From assembly GCA_002315435.1 (NCBI GenBank), contig DCFW01000030.1, positions 1-41,112 on the forward strand: a DNA stretch of 41,112 bases. The letters run 5' to 3'. Both the position numbers and the translations under genes were made by a program. The notes beneath the pieces are model-generated. The model was not told the DNA's origin. It saw only the letters and a list, made by a program, of their open reading frames with translations, and did not search any database. Shown here piece by piece: positions 1 through 8,307 of this stretch. The DNA comes from Bacteroidales bacterium UBA1794. GTDB taxonomy: Bacteria > Bacteroidota > Bacteroidia > Bacteroidales > Bacteroidaceae. Within the stretch, counting starts at the first letter, position 1, and each line of letters starts with the position of its first letter.

Positions 1-2
1 TC

Positions 3-116
3 TCGTTTGGACAGCCTACATTCATGCGTTCATCTCGAAACGCCCATGAACAAAGGGATATGATGGATGAAGGAACTTTTCATGTTTTGGATGTTCTTGT
101 GTATGTACTGTTTTGA
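3..116 (+). CDS. C-terminal end of an unidentified gene entering from the left edge
   Basis: Frame 3 is open from the window edge to a TGA at 114-116 and reads as 37 residues ending in an acidic then aliphatic stretch (GTFHVLDVLVYVLF at the very end). Only the tail is visible, so the product cannot be recognised. It would be convergent with the legF-type gene ending at 139, leaving a 22-base gap. The open frame is short enough to be chance, so this is a tentative call. Confidence 0.4.
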   Translation, partial: SFGQPTFMRSSRNAHEQRDMMDEGTFHVLDVLVYVLF

Positions 117-138
117 TGCTATATATTACATTTCATAT

Positions 139-843
139 TTAAGATTGAATCAACTTATTTCTGATATCTTTCTTTATTAAGAATTCTGCATATTCCCAAT
201 CATCCATTGTATCAAGGTCGACACTTGCATTTTGTGGCATTACATACTTCTTGTTCTTGATAAATGCAGATAATGGTTTGGCTTTGAGTGCTTGTATGTT
301 CATTACATACACTGCACCATTGTATTCATAGACCGTTGGGCTATCTTGACGACGGGTGAAATGACCTTCAAGAATGTGTTTCAGATATCCGTCTTTGTCT
401 TCTTGAAACATTACGTAATAAGGATTGGTCTTTGCCTCGTTTACAGATACCACCATGTCACAATCGGGGGTGTAAAGCTCCATTGCTTCACGTATGTGTT
501 GTGAAGTTCTGAAAGGCGAAGTGGGTTGGAGCAGTACCACTGTATCATATACTCGCCCTTGCTTCTCAAAGAATTTGATGGCGTGCATAATCACTTCATA
601 GGAACCGGATCCGTCTTGTGCCAATTCATCCGGACGCTTGAATGGGACTTTCAATCCATGCTCTTCACAAACGCGAATAATTTGATCATCATCTGTACTG
701 ACACAAATATCCTCATCGTCGGCAATCTCACGAGCGGCATCTATGGCATAATAGATAAGCGGTTTGTCATTGAGGAGTTTCCTGTTTTTGTGAGGTATTC
801 CTTTAGAGCCGCCACGAGCCGGAATCAAATATAATGCTTTCAT
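139..843 (-). CDS. legF: CMP-nonulosonic acid cytidylyltransferase (LegF/NeuA family)
   Basis: This enzyme should activate a nine-carbon nonulosonic acid with CTP, giving the CMP-sugar used by transferases. The 234-residue protein opens with the nucleotide-binding signature IPARGGSKGIPHKN (residues 7-20), has LLQPTSPFR at 104-112, and carries D209-L-D211 near the C-terminus, matching the metal-binding aspartates of sialic acid CMP-synthetases. It has the usual length for a single-domain cytidylyltransferase. It is the last gene of the operon, four bases after the nucleotidyltransferase gene. Family membership is clear from sequence. The choice of legionaminic rather than sialic or pseudaminic acid rests on the neighbouring LegB/LegC-like and CBS-nucleotidyltransferase genes. 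The start is the ATG giving MKALYLIPARGG. Confidence 0.88.
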   Translation of the reverse strand: MKALYLIPARGGSKGIPHKNRKLLNDKPLIYYAIDAAREIADDEDICVSTDDDQIIRVCEEHGLKVPFKRPDELAQDGSGSYEVIMHAIKFFEKQGRVYDTVVLLQPTSPFRTSQHIREAMELYTPDCDMVVSVNEAKTNPYYVMFQEDKDGYLKHILEGHFTRRQDSPTVYEYNGAVYVMNIQALKAKPLSAFIKNKKYVMPQNASVDLDTMDDWEYAEFLIKKDIRNKLIQS

Positions 844-847
844 CTTT

Positions 848-1894
848 TCAATCTTTTTTTAAGAACTTGGTAAATTCTTTTGCTTTCTTGTAATCTTCAG
901 GTTTGCCTATGTCTATCCAATAACCCACAATAGGGAAATAGGTTACACGTTTCCTTGCATCGATGAGCTGCTGCATCAGATCGGTTGCGTCACAGTGTGT
1001 GTCTATCGGCAGTTGCTTGAGTATACTGCTTTTTATTAAATAGATGCCTGCATTCGAATAGTAAGTATATGTTGGCTTCTCTTCAAATGAGGTGATAAGT
1101 TCCTCGTTTGTTTTCATCACTGCATATGGAATGCCCACATTGTAAGGGACTGATGCCACAGCCATGTCGGCATCACTGTCAATGAAGTGAAGGTAGAATT
1201 CTTCAAGGTCTATATTGGTAAATAGATCCGAATTCATCACGAGTACTGTATCGTTGTGATATTCTTTTATTTTGCTGACAGCTCCTAATGTTCCGAGCGG
1301 CTTGTCTTCTTCGATATAAGAAATGTTTATATTTTTATGAGAACCGTCTCCGAAGTATTGCTTGATCTGTTCGCCTAAATAGCGAATAGAGAATGTGATG
1401 TGTTCAATGCCGTATTGCGCTATGCGATCAACATTGTATTCAACAATAGGTTTGTCACCTAATTTCAATAAAGGCTTGGGAGTGGAATCTGTTAGTGGAC
1501 GAAGGCGTTCACCACGTCCTCCAGCCATAATTATTGCGTCAACCGGTAGTAAACTACAGGTCTTGCGAAGGTCTATGATTTTAATTATCTTTTTGTCTTT
1601 ACTCAAAAAGGGAACCACTTTAATGAGCTTTTTACGGAGATTACGAATGTCTTCCGGTGATGAATGTTCGGCATCCATGTAGCAGAAGTCTTTTAAACAA
1701 ACAGTGTCAACCTGATCTTCCAGTGATACTCCTTTAAGCAATCCTCTGCGAATGTCTCCATCTGTAAGTGTGCCAACAACTTGTTTGTTAGCGTTTACTA
1801 CAAAAAGAGTTTGAGCCGAAGCGTGGTTCAACAGTTCAAGCGCACTTCTTACATTGTCGTCTTTATTTATAATATAGGCTTCGTAATTTATCAT
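848..1894 (-). CDS. ptmE: CBS-domain sugar-1-phosphate nucleotidyltransferase (PtmE/LegX type)
   Basis: The protein (348 aa) has two parts: a CBS pair (about residues 1-112, including VVGTLTDGDIRRGLL) and a nucleotidyltransferase fold beginning at 118, with the signature GGRGERLRPLT at 125-135 followed by the conserved PKPLL. This architecture matches Campylobacter PtmE, a glucosamine-1-phosphate guanylyltransferase that starts the GDP-sugar route to legionaminic acid. The guanylyl specificity is inferred from family and context and cannot be read from the sequence. Its start overlaps the end of legG by four bases, so translation is probably coupled. The CBS pair may give nucleotide-dependent control. 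Other sugar nucleotidyltransferase specificities remain possible. Confidence 0.85.
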   Translation of the reverse strand: MINYEAYIINKDDNVRSALELLNHASAQTLFVVNANKQVVGTLTDGDIRRGLLKGVSLEDQVDTVCLKDFCYMDAEHSSPEDIRNLRKKLIKVVPFLSKDKKIIKIIDLRKTCSLLPVDAIIMAGGRGERLRPLTDSTPKPLLKLGDKPIVEYNVDRIAQYGIEHITFSIRYLGEQIKQYFGDGSHKNINISYIEEDKPLGTLGAVSKIKEYHNDTVLVMNSDLFTNIDLEEFYLHFIDSDADMAVASVPYNVGIPYAVMKTNEELITSFEEKPTYTYYSNAGIYLIKSSILKQLPIDTHCDATDLMQQLIDARKRVTYFPIVGYWIDIGKPEDYKKAKEFTKFLKKD

Positions 1895-3048
1895 AAGTCG
1901 TAAAAGTGTTTGGTTATGAGTCCTTCAAGCGGAAAGGATTTGATCGTTTGATAGATACGATTGGCTGTGTCCGGCTGTTCGTATGGATTTGTTACCTGCT
2001 CGAATCGCAGGTGATTATTGGGATTAAATGCTTCAGCAAATGCTTCTCTTATGGAGGGCAATGTAGGCAGACAATTGATGATACTTTCAGCTTGTAACCT
2101 CCCTTTTTGTCTATCACCTATGTTGATGGTAGGCAAATGAAATGAGGGAACTTCTACAATTCCACTTGATGAGTTGCCAACTACCACGCCCACATATTGC
2201 AGGGCAGATAAGTAGCGTAAATATCCTAAGGAAGTGAATGCGATTGCTTTTTCAGGGTGACATTCCACATATTCGTTTATCAACTTAATGATGATGCGTC
2301 CGTTAGAATCGGAGTTGGGCATTGTAAAGATGATTTTGAGCGGTTGTTCATCCAATGCATCCAACAGTGCATGACATTGTTCTTCTGCGGTTTGCTCCTC
2401 AAGAGTGACCGGATGGAAGGTAACGAGTGCGGTCAGTTGGTCCAGTTTGAAATGGATGCTCTCCTCAAACTCTGAGTGTGATAGAAGATTTGTGTGATGA
2501 ATATTGTCTATGGCTATATTACCTACGTTCCACACATGGTCGGGCTGTTCACCCAGTTGAATGACACGTTTGCGATAAATCTTAGTAGTGGGGAAGTGAA
2601 GATGACTCATCTTGGTGATGCTGTGACGAATGGCATCGTCGTAAGCTCCTTCGGTGATGTCGCCACCTGAAATATGTGCCACCGGTATGCGAAAGATTAA
2701 TGCAGCTTCTACAGCTCCGAGAATTTCATACCTGTCGCCTAGTACCACAATCAGGTCCGGGCGTAAGTCTTCGTAAGCATCAGCAAATCCCAGTATTCCT
2801 ATACCTAAGGACTTTACGGTAGCAGTGCTTGAATCTCCGGAAAGCAACATGTCAACTTTCTTGTCGATATGCAGACCATCGTTTTCAATCTCTCGGTATG
2901 TGAGTCCGAATTCAGGAGAAAGATGCATATTTGTGGCAATGATCTGTAGTTGCAATTCATTGTCGTTTTGCACCTTTTTCATCAGTCTGCTCATCAATCC
3001 GTATTCTGCCCGTGAGCCGGTTATAAAGCAAATCTTTCTTTTCCCCAT
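1891..3048 (-). CDS. legG: Hydrolysing NDP-sugar 2-epimerase (LegG/NeuC family)
   Basis: Expected role: removes the nucleotide from the diacetamido-sugar while inverting C2, giving the free hexose that the synthase condenses with phosphoenolpyruvate. The 385-residue protein carries GSRAEYGL at 11-18, GDRYE at 104-108, and HISGGDITEGAYDDAIRH at 125-142, all hallmarks of the NeuC/LegG branch of the WecB-like epimerases, plus a GNSSSGIVEVPSF segment in the C-terminal nucleotide-binding half. Length is normal. It lies four bases after legI and overlaps the next gene by four bases. Family assignment is firm. Legionaminic versus sialic route is decided by the presence of legB and legC in the same operon. 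Confidence 0.9.
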   Translation of the reverse strand: MGKRKICFITGSRAEYGLMSRLMKKVQNDNELQLQIIATNMHLSPEFGLTYREIENDGLHIDKKVDMLLSGDSSTATVKSLGIGILGFADAYEDLRPDLIVVLGDRYEILGAVEAALIFRIPVAHISGGDITEGAYDDAIRHSITKMSHLHFPTTKIYRKRVIQLGEQPDHVWNVGNIAIDNIHHTNLLSHSEFEESIHFKLDQLTALVTFHPVTLEEQTAEEQCHALLDALDEQPLKIIFTMPNSDSNGRIIIKLINEYVECHPEKAIAFTSLGYLRYLSALQYVGVVVGNSSSGIVEVPSFHLPTINIGDRQKGRLQAESIINCLPTLPSIREAFAEAFNPNNHLRFEQVTNPYEQPDTANRIYQTIKSFPLEGLITKHFYDL

Positions 3049-3052
3049 ATTA

Positions 3053-4057
3053 TTATAGTTCTATCAATTCGTCTTCTTTAAAGTCACGTGGAGCAATGCG
3101 TCCGGTTACTTCGTCCCAAAGCATGGGAGATATGCCATTACCCGGGCGTTTTACAGTCATGTTCTTATCTGTAAATTTCTCTCCCTTCTTAATATCCACA
3201 GCTGCAATTAGACTTTTACGAGCCACCGTCATGTTCTTCTTTTCTGAACGTGAAACTTGTTTAATGGGACTCCCAAAAGCTTTTTCGAGATGTCGAATGC
3301 TTTTGACCAACTGTTCTAATTCATCCGGTTCCAATGATGCTTTATGGTCGGGACCTGGCAAATTGCAGTCGAGTGTGAAATGTTTTTCTATAACAGTAGC
3401 TCCCATAGCTACGGCAGCCAATGATACTTCGATGCCTTTGGTGTGGTCGGAATAACCGACATTCACTCCGAATGCTTCTTTCAACGTGATCATTGCACGC
3501 AGATTTACATCTTCATAAGGAGTAGGATATTCTGTATTGCAATGCAGCAGAGTGATTTGATCTTCTATCAGCCCGTTATCAGTAAGGACTTTTAATGCAG
3601 CTTCAATATCACCTAAATTGCTCATGCCTGTACTCATTATCACCGGCTGATGCAGACGTGCAATCTTTTTTAAATAGGGAAGATTAGTTATTTCCCCTGA
3701 TGGGATTTTCCAGAAATCCATTCCCAGAGGTGCTAATACATCAATTGATTCTAGATCAAAAGGAGTGGAGATGAAACTTATTTCGTTTTCATCGCAATAT
3801 TTTTTGAGAGGAGCATAATCAGTGAGCGGTAGATGAATGGCTCTGCACATATCCAGTTGTGATTCCTCCTTCTTTGTTGTACCCATTTGATATTCGGCTT
3901 TGGGTGCGTAGCGTGAAATGACCAGTTCAGGACGAGCCGTTTGGAATTTCACATAATCGGCACCCGCCTGTTTGGCAGCAACTACAAGTTTCTTGGCTAG
4001 TTCATAGTCTCCGTTGTGGTTTACGCCCGCTTCTGCTATAATAATAACCTTCTGCAT
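3053..4057 (-). CDS. legI: Nonulosonic acid synthase (LegI/NeuB family)
   Basis: This enzyme should condense a 6-deoxy-diacetamido-hexose with phosphoenolpyruvate to make the nine-carbon acid. The 334-residue protein has the NeuB TIM barrel, with IAEAGVNHNGD at 7-17, GYSDHTKG at 201-208, EKHFTLD at 224-230 and a metal-site histidine in PGPDHKAS (235-242). A C-terminal SAF (antifreeze-like) domain runs from about 280 to the end with the conserved RPGNGISP. All key elements are present and the length is standard. It lies eleven bases after the HAD gene and four bases before legG. Pseudaminic synthases share the fold, so the legionaminic label depends on context. Confidence 0.92.
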   Translation of the reverse strand: MQKVIIIAEAGVNHNGDYELAKKLVVAAKQAGADYVKFQTARPELVISRYAPKAEYQMGTTKKEESQLDMCRAIHLPLTDYAPLKKYCDENEISFISTPFDLESIDVLAPLGMDFWKIPSGEITNLPYLKKIARLHQPVIMSTGMSNLGDIEAALKVLTDNGLIEDQITLLHCNTEYPTPYEDVNLRAMITLKEAFGVNVGYSDHTKGIEVSLAAVAMGATVIEKHFTLDCNLPGPDHKASLEPDELEQLVKSIRHLEKAFGSPIKQVSRSEKKNMTVARKSLIAAVDIKKGEKFTDKNMTVKRPGNGISPMLWDEVTGRIAPRDFKEDELIEL

Positions 4058-4068
4058 ATTTATATGTA

Positions 4069-4380
4069 TTACTTTTCAAGAAGTTTTTTTGTTATTTCAT
4101 CCCAATTGTTATCATAGTGCATGGCACGGTCGTCAATCCATACGTCACCGACAGGTTTTCCCATCATCAATTGATGATACTTCACTCCATGACCTTTTAA
4201 CCAGGCTGTGGTCATTTCCCATTCCATCCATGTTCTGGCAGAATAGATAATGATAGTGTTTCCCGCATCGTAAAGGCGGTTGATACCTTCTATCGCTCCC
4301 GGCTTAGGCTCTGCCAGACAACGGCTGTAGGTACGCATCTCTTGGCAAATGGTGCCATCCATGTCAATGATTATCTGCAT
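4069..4380 (-). CDS. Small HAD-superfamily phosphatase-like protein
   Basis: A 103-residue single-domain HAD protein. The four HAD motifs are visible: DMDGT with nucleophile D6 and acid/base D8, S47 in SARTW, K75 in GKPVGD, and D83-D84 in WIDDR. There is almost no cap, so the active site should be open to a large or sugar-linked substrate. The coding start lies 17 bases inside the end of the ATP-grasp gene, which suggests translational coupling and joint function. Known leg pathways need phosphosugar steps, so it may remove a phosphate from a pathway intermediate or from the ATP-grasp product. The substrate cannot be read from sequence. Nucleotidase or kinase-associated roles are alternatives. 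Confidence 0.72.
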   Translation of the reverse strand: MQIIIDMDGTICQEMRTYSRCLAEPKPGAIEGINRLYDAGNTIIIYSARTWMEWEMTTAWLKGHGVKYHQLMMGKPVGDVWIDDRAMHYDNNWDEITKKLLEK

Positions 4381-5320
4381 GAAATATAACTTCTTTAAAA
4401 TATCTTGTCATTAATGTATCCTCTTTCCAATCATCATTGGGGTTCAAGGCTTCTCCTTTATATTCCGTAAGAATGTATTGAGGGATATTGGCACCGGCTT
4501 CGATGCTGGCAATAACGCCTCCACCCAAACGTGGGTTTATCTCCATTACAAACGTTTGATCCGTATCTTTGTCACGTATGTATTGGATTGTAATCGGTCC
4601 GCTGAAGCTTCCGCTTTGCAATATCTTTGTTGACAATGAGATTAATTCCTTGTCTCGTTTTGTCATGGAGTTCAGTACTTCACCTCCCGATACTTCCAAA
4701 CGAATGCGTGGCACGATGGATATGATTTCCCCATTTCCGGTTACGTAGCAATCCACTGTGTATTCTTCTTTGTTCGGTAAGTATTTTTGAATGACATAGT
4801 CTTGTTTGTTTTTTACCTCATCCCATTGTGCCTGATCAGTAATGATCTCAATACCTTTGGATGCAGATCCTGTAGCAGGTTTTATAATTATAGGGAAGGT
4901 TACTTTATCTTCAGGGGTATAACTTGGAGGTATGGGTATTTGATGTTGCTTGAACCAACGTTCAGAACGATGCTTGTCGAACATTGTTTGGCAGATATCA
5001 AGAGTACTGCAGGGTATGAATATGGCAGGCAGCATATCTTTTAAGCGTGAAGCAACTTCCACTGCCGGGTCAATGAACGGAAGGATGATATGGATGTGAT
5101 TATCTTCAATGACACCCGTGAGGTGGTCGAATAAATCTTCATCGGTCCAGCGTTTACCGATTATCACTGTACCAATACTGGCTATAGGTACTGCATTCTG
5201 CAATTCATAAGAAAAGATGTGCACGTCACATCCCATTTTTTCTCCGGCTTCAATCAAGTGCTTTGCTAGTGATACACGTTTAGCTCCACCCAGAAATAGT
5301 ATATTTATCTCTCTATTCAT
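4364..5320 (-). CDS. ATP-grasp ligase of unknown substrate in the nonulosonate operon
   Basis: A 318-residue protein with carbamoyl-phosphate-synthase-like ATP-grasp features: a Rossmann-like N-terminal part (LFLGGAKRVSLAKHL at 9-23), the ATP-binding strand and loop PIIIKPATGSASKGI (143-157), and the metal-binding motif VMEINPRLGGG (268-278). ATP-grasp enzymes join a carboxylate to an amine or thiol through an acyl-phosphate. The gene overlaps legC by four bases at its start and the HAD gene by 17 bases at its end. No separate LegH-type N-acetyltransferase is seen in the window, so this enzyme may acylate the 4-amino-sugar made by LegC or decorate the final sugar. That role is inference; the fold call is firm. 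Confidence 0.78.
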   Translation of the reverse strand: MNREINILFLGGAKRVSLAKHLIEAGEKMGCDVHIFSYELQNAVPIASIGTVIIGKRWTDEDLFDHLTGVIEDNHIHIILPFIDPAVEVASRLKDMLPAIFIPCSTLDICQTMFDKHRSERWFKQHQIPIPPSYTPEDKVTFPIIIKPATGSASKGIEIITDQAQWDEVKNKQDYVIQKYLPNKEEYTVDCYVTGNGEIISIVPRIRLEVSGGEVLNSMTKRDKELISLSTKILQSGSFSGPITIQYIRDKDTDQTFVMEINPRLGGGVIASIEAGANIPQYILTEYKGEALNPNDDWKEDTLMTRYFKEVIFHADNH

Positions 5321-6459
5321 AATCTTACACTGCTAGGTATGTTCACCACTCTATCTTCAAAATATTCAGCGTTTGTCAAATCTCCGCATTCGCAATGTTC
5401 AAACATCGGAAGCTTGTTCATCAGTCGCCAAATTGGTCGTGTCATGACGCCATGGCTATTGCTATATTCAAGGAATTCGTCACGTTCGTTTCTATCTTTG
5501 AGGACGATGGCGTTAAGCCAGTAATTCGATTCGGTTTCCGCAGAATCCGCAAAGAATTCAATCCCTGTCTTATCGAAGAATGTTTTGTATAGTGCCGCCA
5601 ATTCTCTTTTCTTTTTCAAGAATGTAGGAAGCTCCTCCAGTTGGGCGCATCCTAATGCTGCATTGATATTGGGCATACGGTAGTTATATCCGATGGCATC
5701 GTGAACAAAATCCCAGGGGTGAGGCACTTTGGCTTGTGTGGAAATATGTTTGGCAAGATCGGCCAGTTTCTCGTCATTGAATAGAAGCATGCCTCCGCCT
5801 CCGGTAGTGATTGTCTTGTTACCGTTGAAGCTCAAACAACCGATGCGTCCAAACGTTCCTGTATGGCGTCCTTTGTATAGCGAGCCGATGCTTTCAGCTG
5901 CATCTTCGATCAATTCCAAATGGTATTTTTTGCAGAGTTCAACGAGCTCATCAAGATGTACGGGATGACCGAATGTATGCATGGGCACACAGGCTTTGAT
6001 GCGTCGTCCTGTTGCTTTATTATATAATGAATCATCTTTAAGTTCTGCATGTTGGAGTATCCATTCCTCCATTTTTGAAGGAGATAAGCCCATCGTATCC
6101 CTATCCACATCAATGAATACAGGATAAGCACCACAATAGCTTAATGCGTTGCAGGTAGCAATAAAAGTAAGAGGTTGCGTCAGCACTTCATCTCCGCGTT
6201 CAACGCCTGCAAGCATTAAAGCGAGGTGAATGGCATTTGTTCCGTTGACACAAACGATGGCACGTTTTGCTCCCGTGTATTGTGCTATCTCTTTTTCAAA
6301 ACGGTCAACAAACGGTCCGACACTTGAAACGTATGTTGAGTCGATGCATTCATTCAGATACTTTTTCTCGTTTCCATTGAAACAGGGGTTGTGAAGCATC
6401 ACCCTTTCTGTTTGTTCCGGAAACAACTCTTTAATATAATTTACGATCTCGTTATACAT
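5317..6459 (-). CDS. legC: PLP-dependent sugar 4-aminotransferase (LegC, DegT/DnrJ/EryC1 family)
   Basis: Expected to transfer an amino group from glutamate to the 4-keto-6-deoxy sugar produced by LegB. The 380-residue protein has the fold-type I layout: VNGTNAIHLAL at 71-81 for phosphate binding, IEDAAES at 184-190 with the aspartate that contacts the pyridine nitrogen, and the Schiff-base lysine K215 in FNGNKTITTGGGG. The N-terminal extension before residue 30 is typical of the LegC branch. It overlaps the end of legB by eight bases and the start of the ATP-grasp gene by four, placing it in the same transcript. Family and reaction type are certain. The exact nucleotide-sugar (GDP or UDP) is inferred. 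Confidence 0.9.
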   Translation of the reverse strand: MYNEIVNYIKELFPEQTERVMLHNPCFNGNEKKYLNECIDSTYVSSVGPFVDRFEKEIAQYTGAKRAIVCVNGTNAIHLALMLAGVERGDEVLTQPLTFIATCNALSYCGAYPVFIDVDRDTMGLSPSKMEEWILQHAELKDDSLYNKATGRRIKACVPMHTFGHPVHLDELVELCKKYHLELIEDAAESIGSLYKGRHTGTFGRIGCLSFNGNKTITTGGGGMLLFNDEKLADLAKHISTQAKVPHPWDFVHDAIGYNYRMPNINAALGCAQLEELPTFLKKKRELAALYKTFFDKTGIEFFADSAETESNYWLNAIVLKDRNERDEFLEYSNSHGVMTRPIWRLMNKLPMFEHCECGDLTNAEYFEDRVVNIPSSVRL

Positions 6460-7435
6460 TGTAGATATTACTTTTATACATTTTCAAATTATCCTTGTCA
6501 CTCAGCCACTTGATAGTTTCTTGCAATCCGCGGCGGATATCATATTCAGGTTCGAATCCTGTCAATTCTTTTATTTTGGTGTTGTCGCCCCACAGTCTGA
6601 ATACTTCTGAGTTTTTCGGGCGAAGACGTTGTGTGTCTTCAATAAACTTCACGTCCGTATTCATTAATTCGGCAATCGTATTCAGTGTATCGCGCATGGA
6701 TATTTCATAATTGCTGCATACATTAACTTCCTGACCTATTGCTTCATCACATTGAGATAGAAGATAAAAGCCACGACAAGTATCCTTTACGAAATTGAAA
6801 TCGCGTGTAGGGGTGAGATCTCCTAATTTTATTTCTTTTGCACCGTTGGCAATTTGCGTAATGATGGTAGGAATGATAGCCCGTGCACTTTGGCGTGGAC
6901 CATAAGTGTTGAATGGGCGTACGATCACGATCGGTAGATTGAATGCATTATAAAAACTCATAGCCATTGCATCTGCTCCTATTTTGGTGGCAGAGTATGG
7001 TGATTGGGGTTGTTTGGGATGTTTCTCGTCAATAGGAACGTATTGGGCCGTTCCGTAAACCTCACTAGTTGAGGTAACAAGTATTTTACGAACACCATTT
7101 TCTTTTGCAGCTTGGCAGATGTTGAGTGTACCTTTAATGTTGGTGTCAACGTAGCTATCCGGTGCTGTGTAAGAATATGGAATGGCAATCAAAGCCGCCA
7201 GATGGAAGATTGTGTCAATATCTTTTGTGATATGTCGCACATAGTTCGGGTCGCGAACATCGCCGCAAACAACTTCCAGTTCCGGGTGATGAACTTGTTC
7301 GAGCCATCCCCAATTATTAAACGAGTTATATTGTGAAAGCGCTCTGACATGAAACCCTTTCGAAAGTAACAATTCTGTAAGGTGAGATCCAATGAATCCA
7401 TCGGCTCCTGTCACTAATATATTTTTCTTATTCAT
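6452..7435 (-). CDS. legB: NAD-dependent NDP-HexNAc 4,6-dehydratase (LegB, SDR family)
   Basis: Expected first committed step: 4,6-dehydration of an NDP-N-acetylhexosamine. An open frame extends to 7465, but the ATG at 7433-7435 is preferred. It gives MNKKNILVTGADGFIG, puts the NAD-binding GADGFIGSH at residues 10-18 as in the family, and leaves a four-base gap after the upstream stop instead of a 26-base overlap. Counting from that start, the catalytic segments are TSTSEVYG (121-128) and YSATK (147-151), with tyrosine Y147 and lysine K151. RPFNTYGPRQSARAIIPT is the usual substrate-side motif. Length is 327 residues, normal for extended SDR dehydratases. LegB is favoured over other dehydratases by the adjacent legC. 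Confidence 0.9.
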   Translation of the reverse strand: MNKKNILVTGADGFIGSHLTELLLSKGFHVRALSQYNSFNNWGWLEQVHHPELEVVCGDVRDPNYVRHITKDIDTIFHLAALIAIPYSYTAPDSYVDTNIKGTLNICQAAKENGVRKILVTSTSEVYGTAQYVPIDEKHPKQPQSPYSATKIGADAMAMSFYNAFNLPIVIVRPFNTYGPRQSARAIIPTIITQIANGAKEIKLGDLTPTRDFNFVKDTCRGFYLLSQCDEAIGQEVNVCSNYEISMRDTLNTIAELMNTDVKFIEDTQRLRPKNSEVFRLWGDNTKIKELTGFEPEYDIRRGLQETIKWLSDKDNLKMYKSNIYNV

Positions 7436-7439
7436 ATCC

Positions 7440-8285
7440 TTATATTTTTTTTCTTTCAAAAGCATCGATATATGAACCTTCTGTTACATTGTAAATCTTT
7501 TTGCCTATTGTTTTGGCATAGTTCTCAATGATGTGGTATGATTTGAAGGTTATATATAAATTATACATCATATTGTGTAAATGGTAACTTGGTGGATAAT
7601 TGCTTGCGGACTTTTGGTCATAAAAGTGTTGGAAATCTTCGTACAGGCGATTATCGTCACCGATCCATAAATCTTTTAGCCAGGAATGATCAGCTCCTGC
7701 TATATAAATATGCTTACTGTTGAGTTGCATTGCTATCATGATTGCAGGAATCAAAACATTACGTGGACGCGGCATTCCCAATTTTTCATTGAAAGCCCAA
7801 TGAGTAAATTCGGCAAATCCCTCAATGGGAGTCATATTAAAGTATTGGTAATGAATATTGGGACGTGTATGTAATTTTAGCTTCCATGTACTGCTCTTTT
7901 TTACTTTTACAGGAACAAACAGTGTCATTTCCCAATCCGTTTTAGCAGCCAAATTATCAAATACCCGATTGCAGTGGACTGGATTGTTGAAAAATGCCGG
8001 ATCAGCCAGTACGTAGTATCTAGGTTTCAGTTCGCTGTAATAGTCTGATAGGACTGCATAATTTACAGCAATCAAGTCCTTTCCTTCCAAGAAATATTTA
8101 TTTGTTTCTATGAGTTTGCGAAGTGACGGTCCGTTTCCAAGCACTACTAAATCGTCTATGCTGCTTTGGCTATCAGAACCTTGAACAGGTCTTGACAGTA
8201 AGACTATTTTGATGATGCTGAACAAAGTTTGCCAAACTTTAAGGAAACATTCCTGAACTATTTTCATCTTTGGTTCATTATTCAT
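7440..8285 (-). CDS. Putative nonulosonic acid transferase (GT42 / Maf-DUF115-like)
   Basis: First gene of the minus-strand operon. The 281-residue protein has a basic, hydrophobic N-terminal stretch (about 8-31) that could be a membrane anchor. It then carries VVLGNGPSL ending at residue 55, which matches the CMP-binding start of bacterial GT42 sialyltransferases and of Maf/DUF115 flagellin glycosyltransferases. A second shared block, IYIAGADHSW, lies at 193-202, and the C-terminus has NVTEGSYIDAF (266-276), resembling the Maf ending. Its position ahead of legB, in an operon making a CMP-nonulosonate, fits a transferase for that sugar. This is motif-level recognition: the family is plausible but acceptor and activity are inferred. 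M7 is an alternative start. Confidence 0.62.
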   Translation of the reverse strand: MNNEPKMKIVQECFLKVWQTLFSIIKIVLLSRPVQGSDSQSSIDDLVVLGNGPSLRKLIETNKYFLEGKDLIAVNYAVLSDYYSELKPRYYVLADPAFFNNPVHCNRVFDNLAAKTDWEMTLFVPVKVKKSSTWKLKLHTRPNIHYQYFNMTPIEGFAEFTHWAFNEKLGMPRPRNVLIPAIMIAMQLNSKHIYIAGADHSWLKDLWIGDDNRLYEDFQHFYDQKSASNYPPSYHLHNMMYNLYITFKSYHIIENYAKTIGKKIYNVTEGSYIDAFERKKI

Positions 8286-8307
8286 GAAAGTTCTTATATT
8301 TTTGTTA

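Noticed and set aside
7436..7465. Longer legB start at 7465
   Set aside because: It adds ten lysine-rich residues before the Rossmann strand and overlaps the upstream gene by 26 bases; the ATG at 7433-7435 matches family N-termini.
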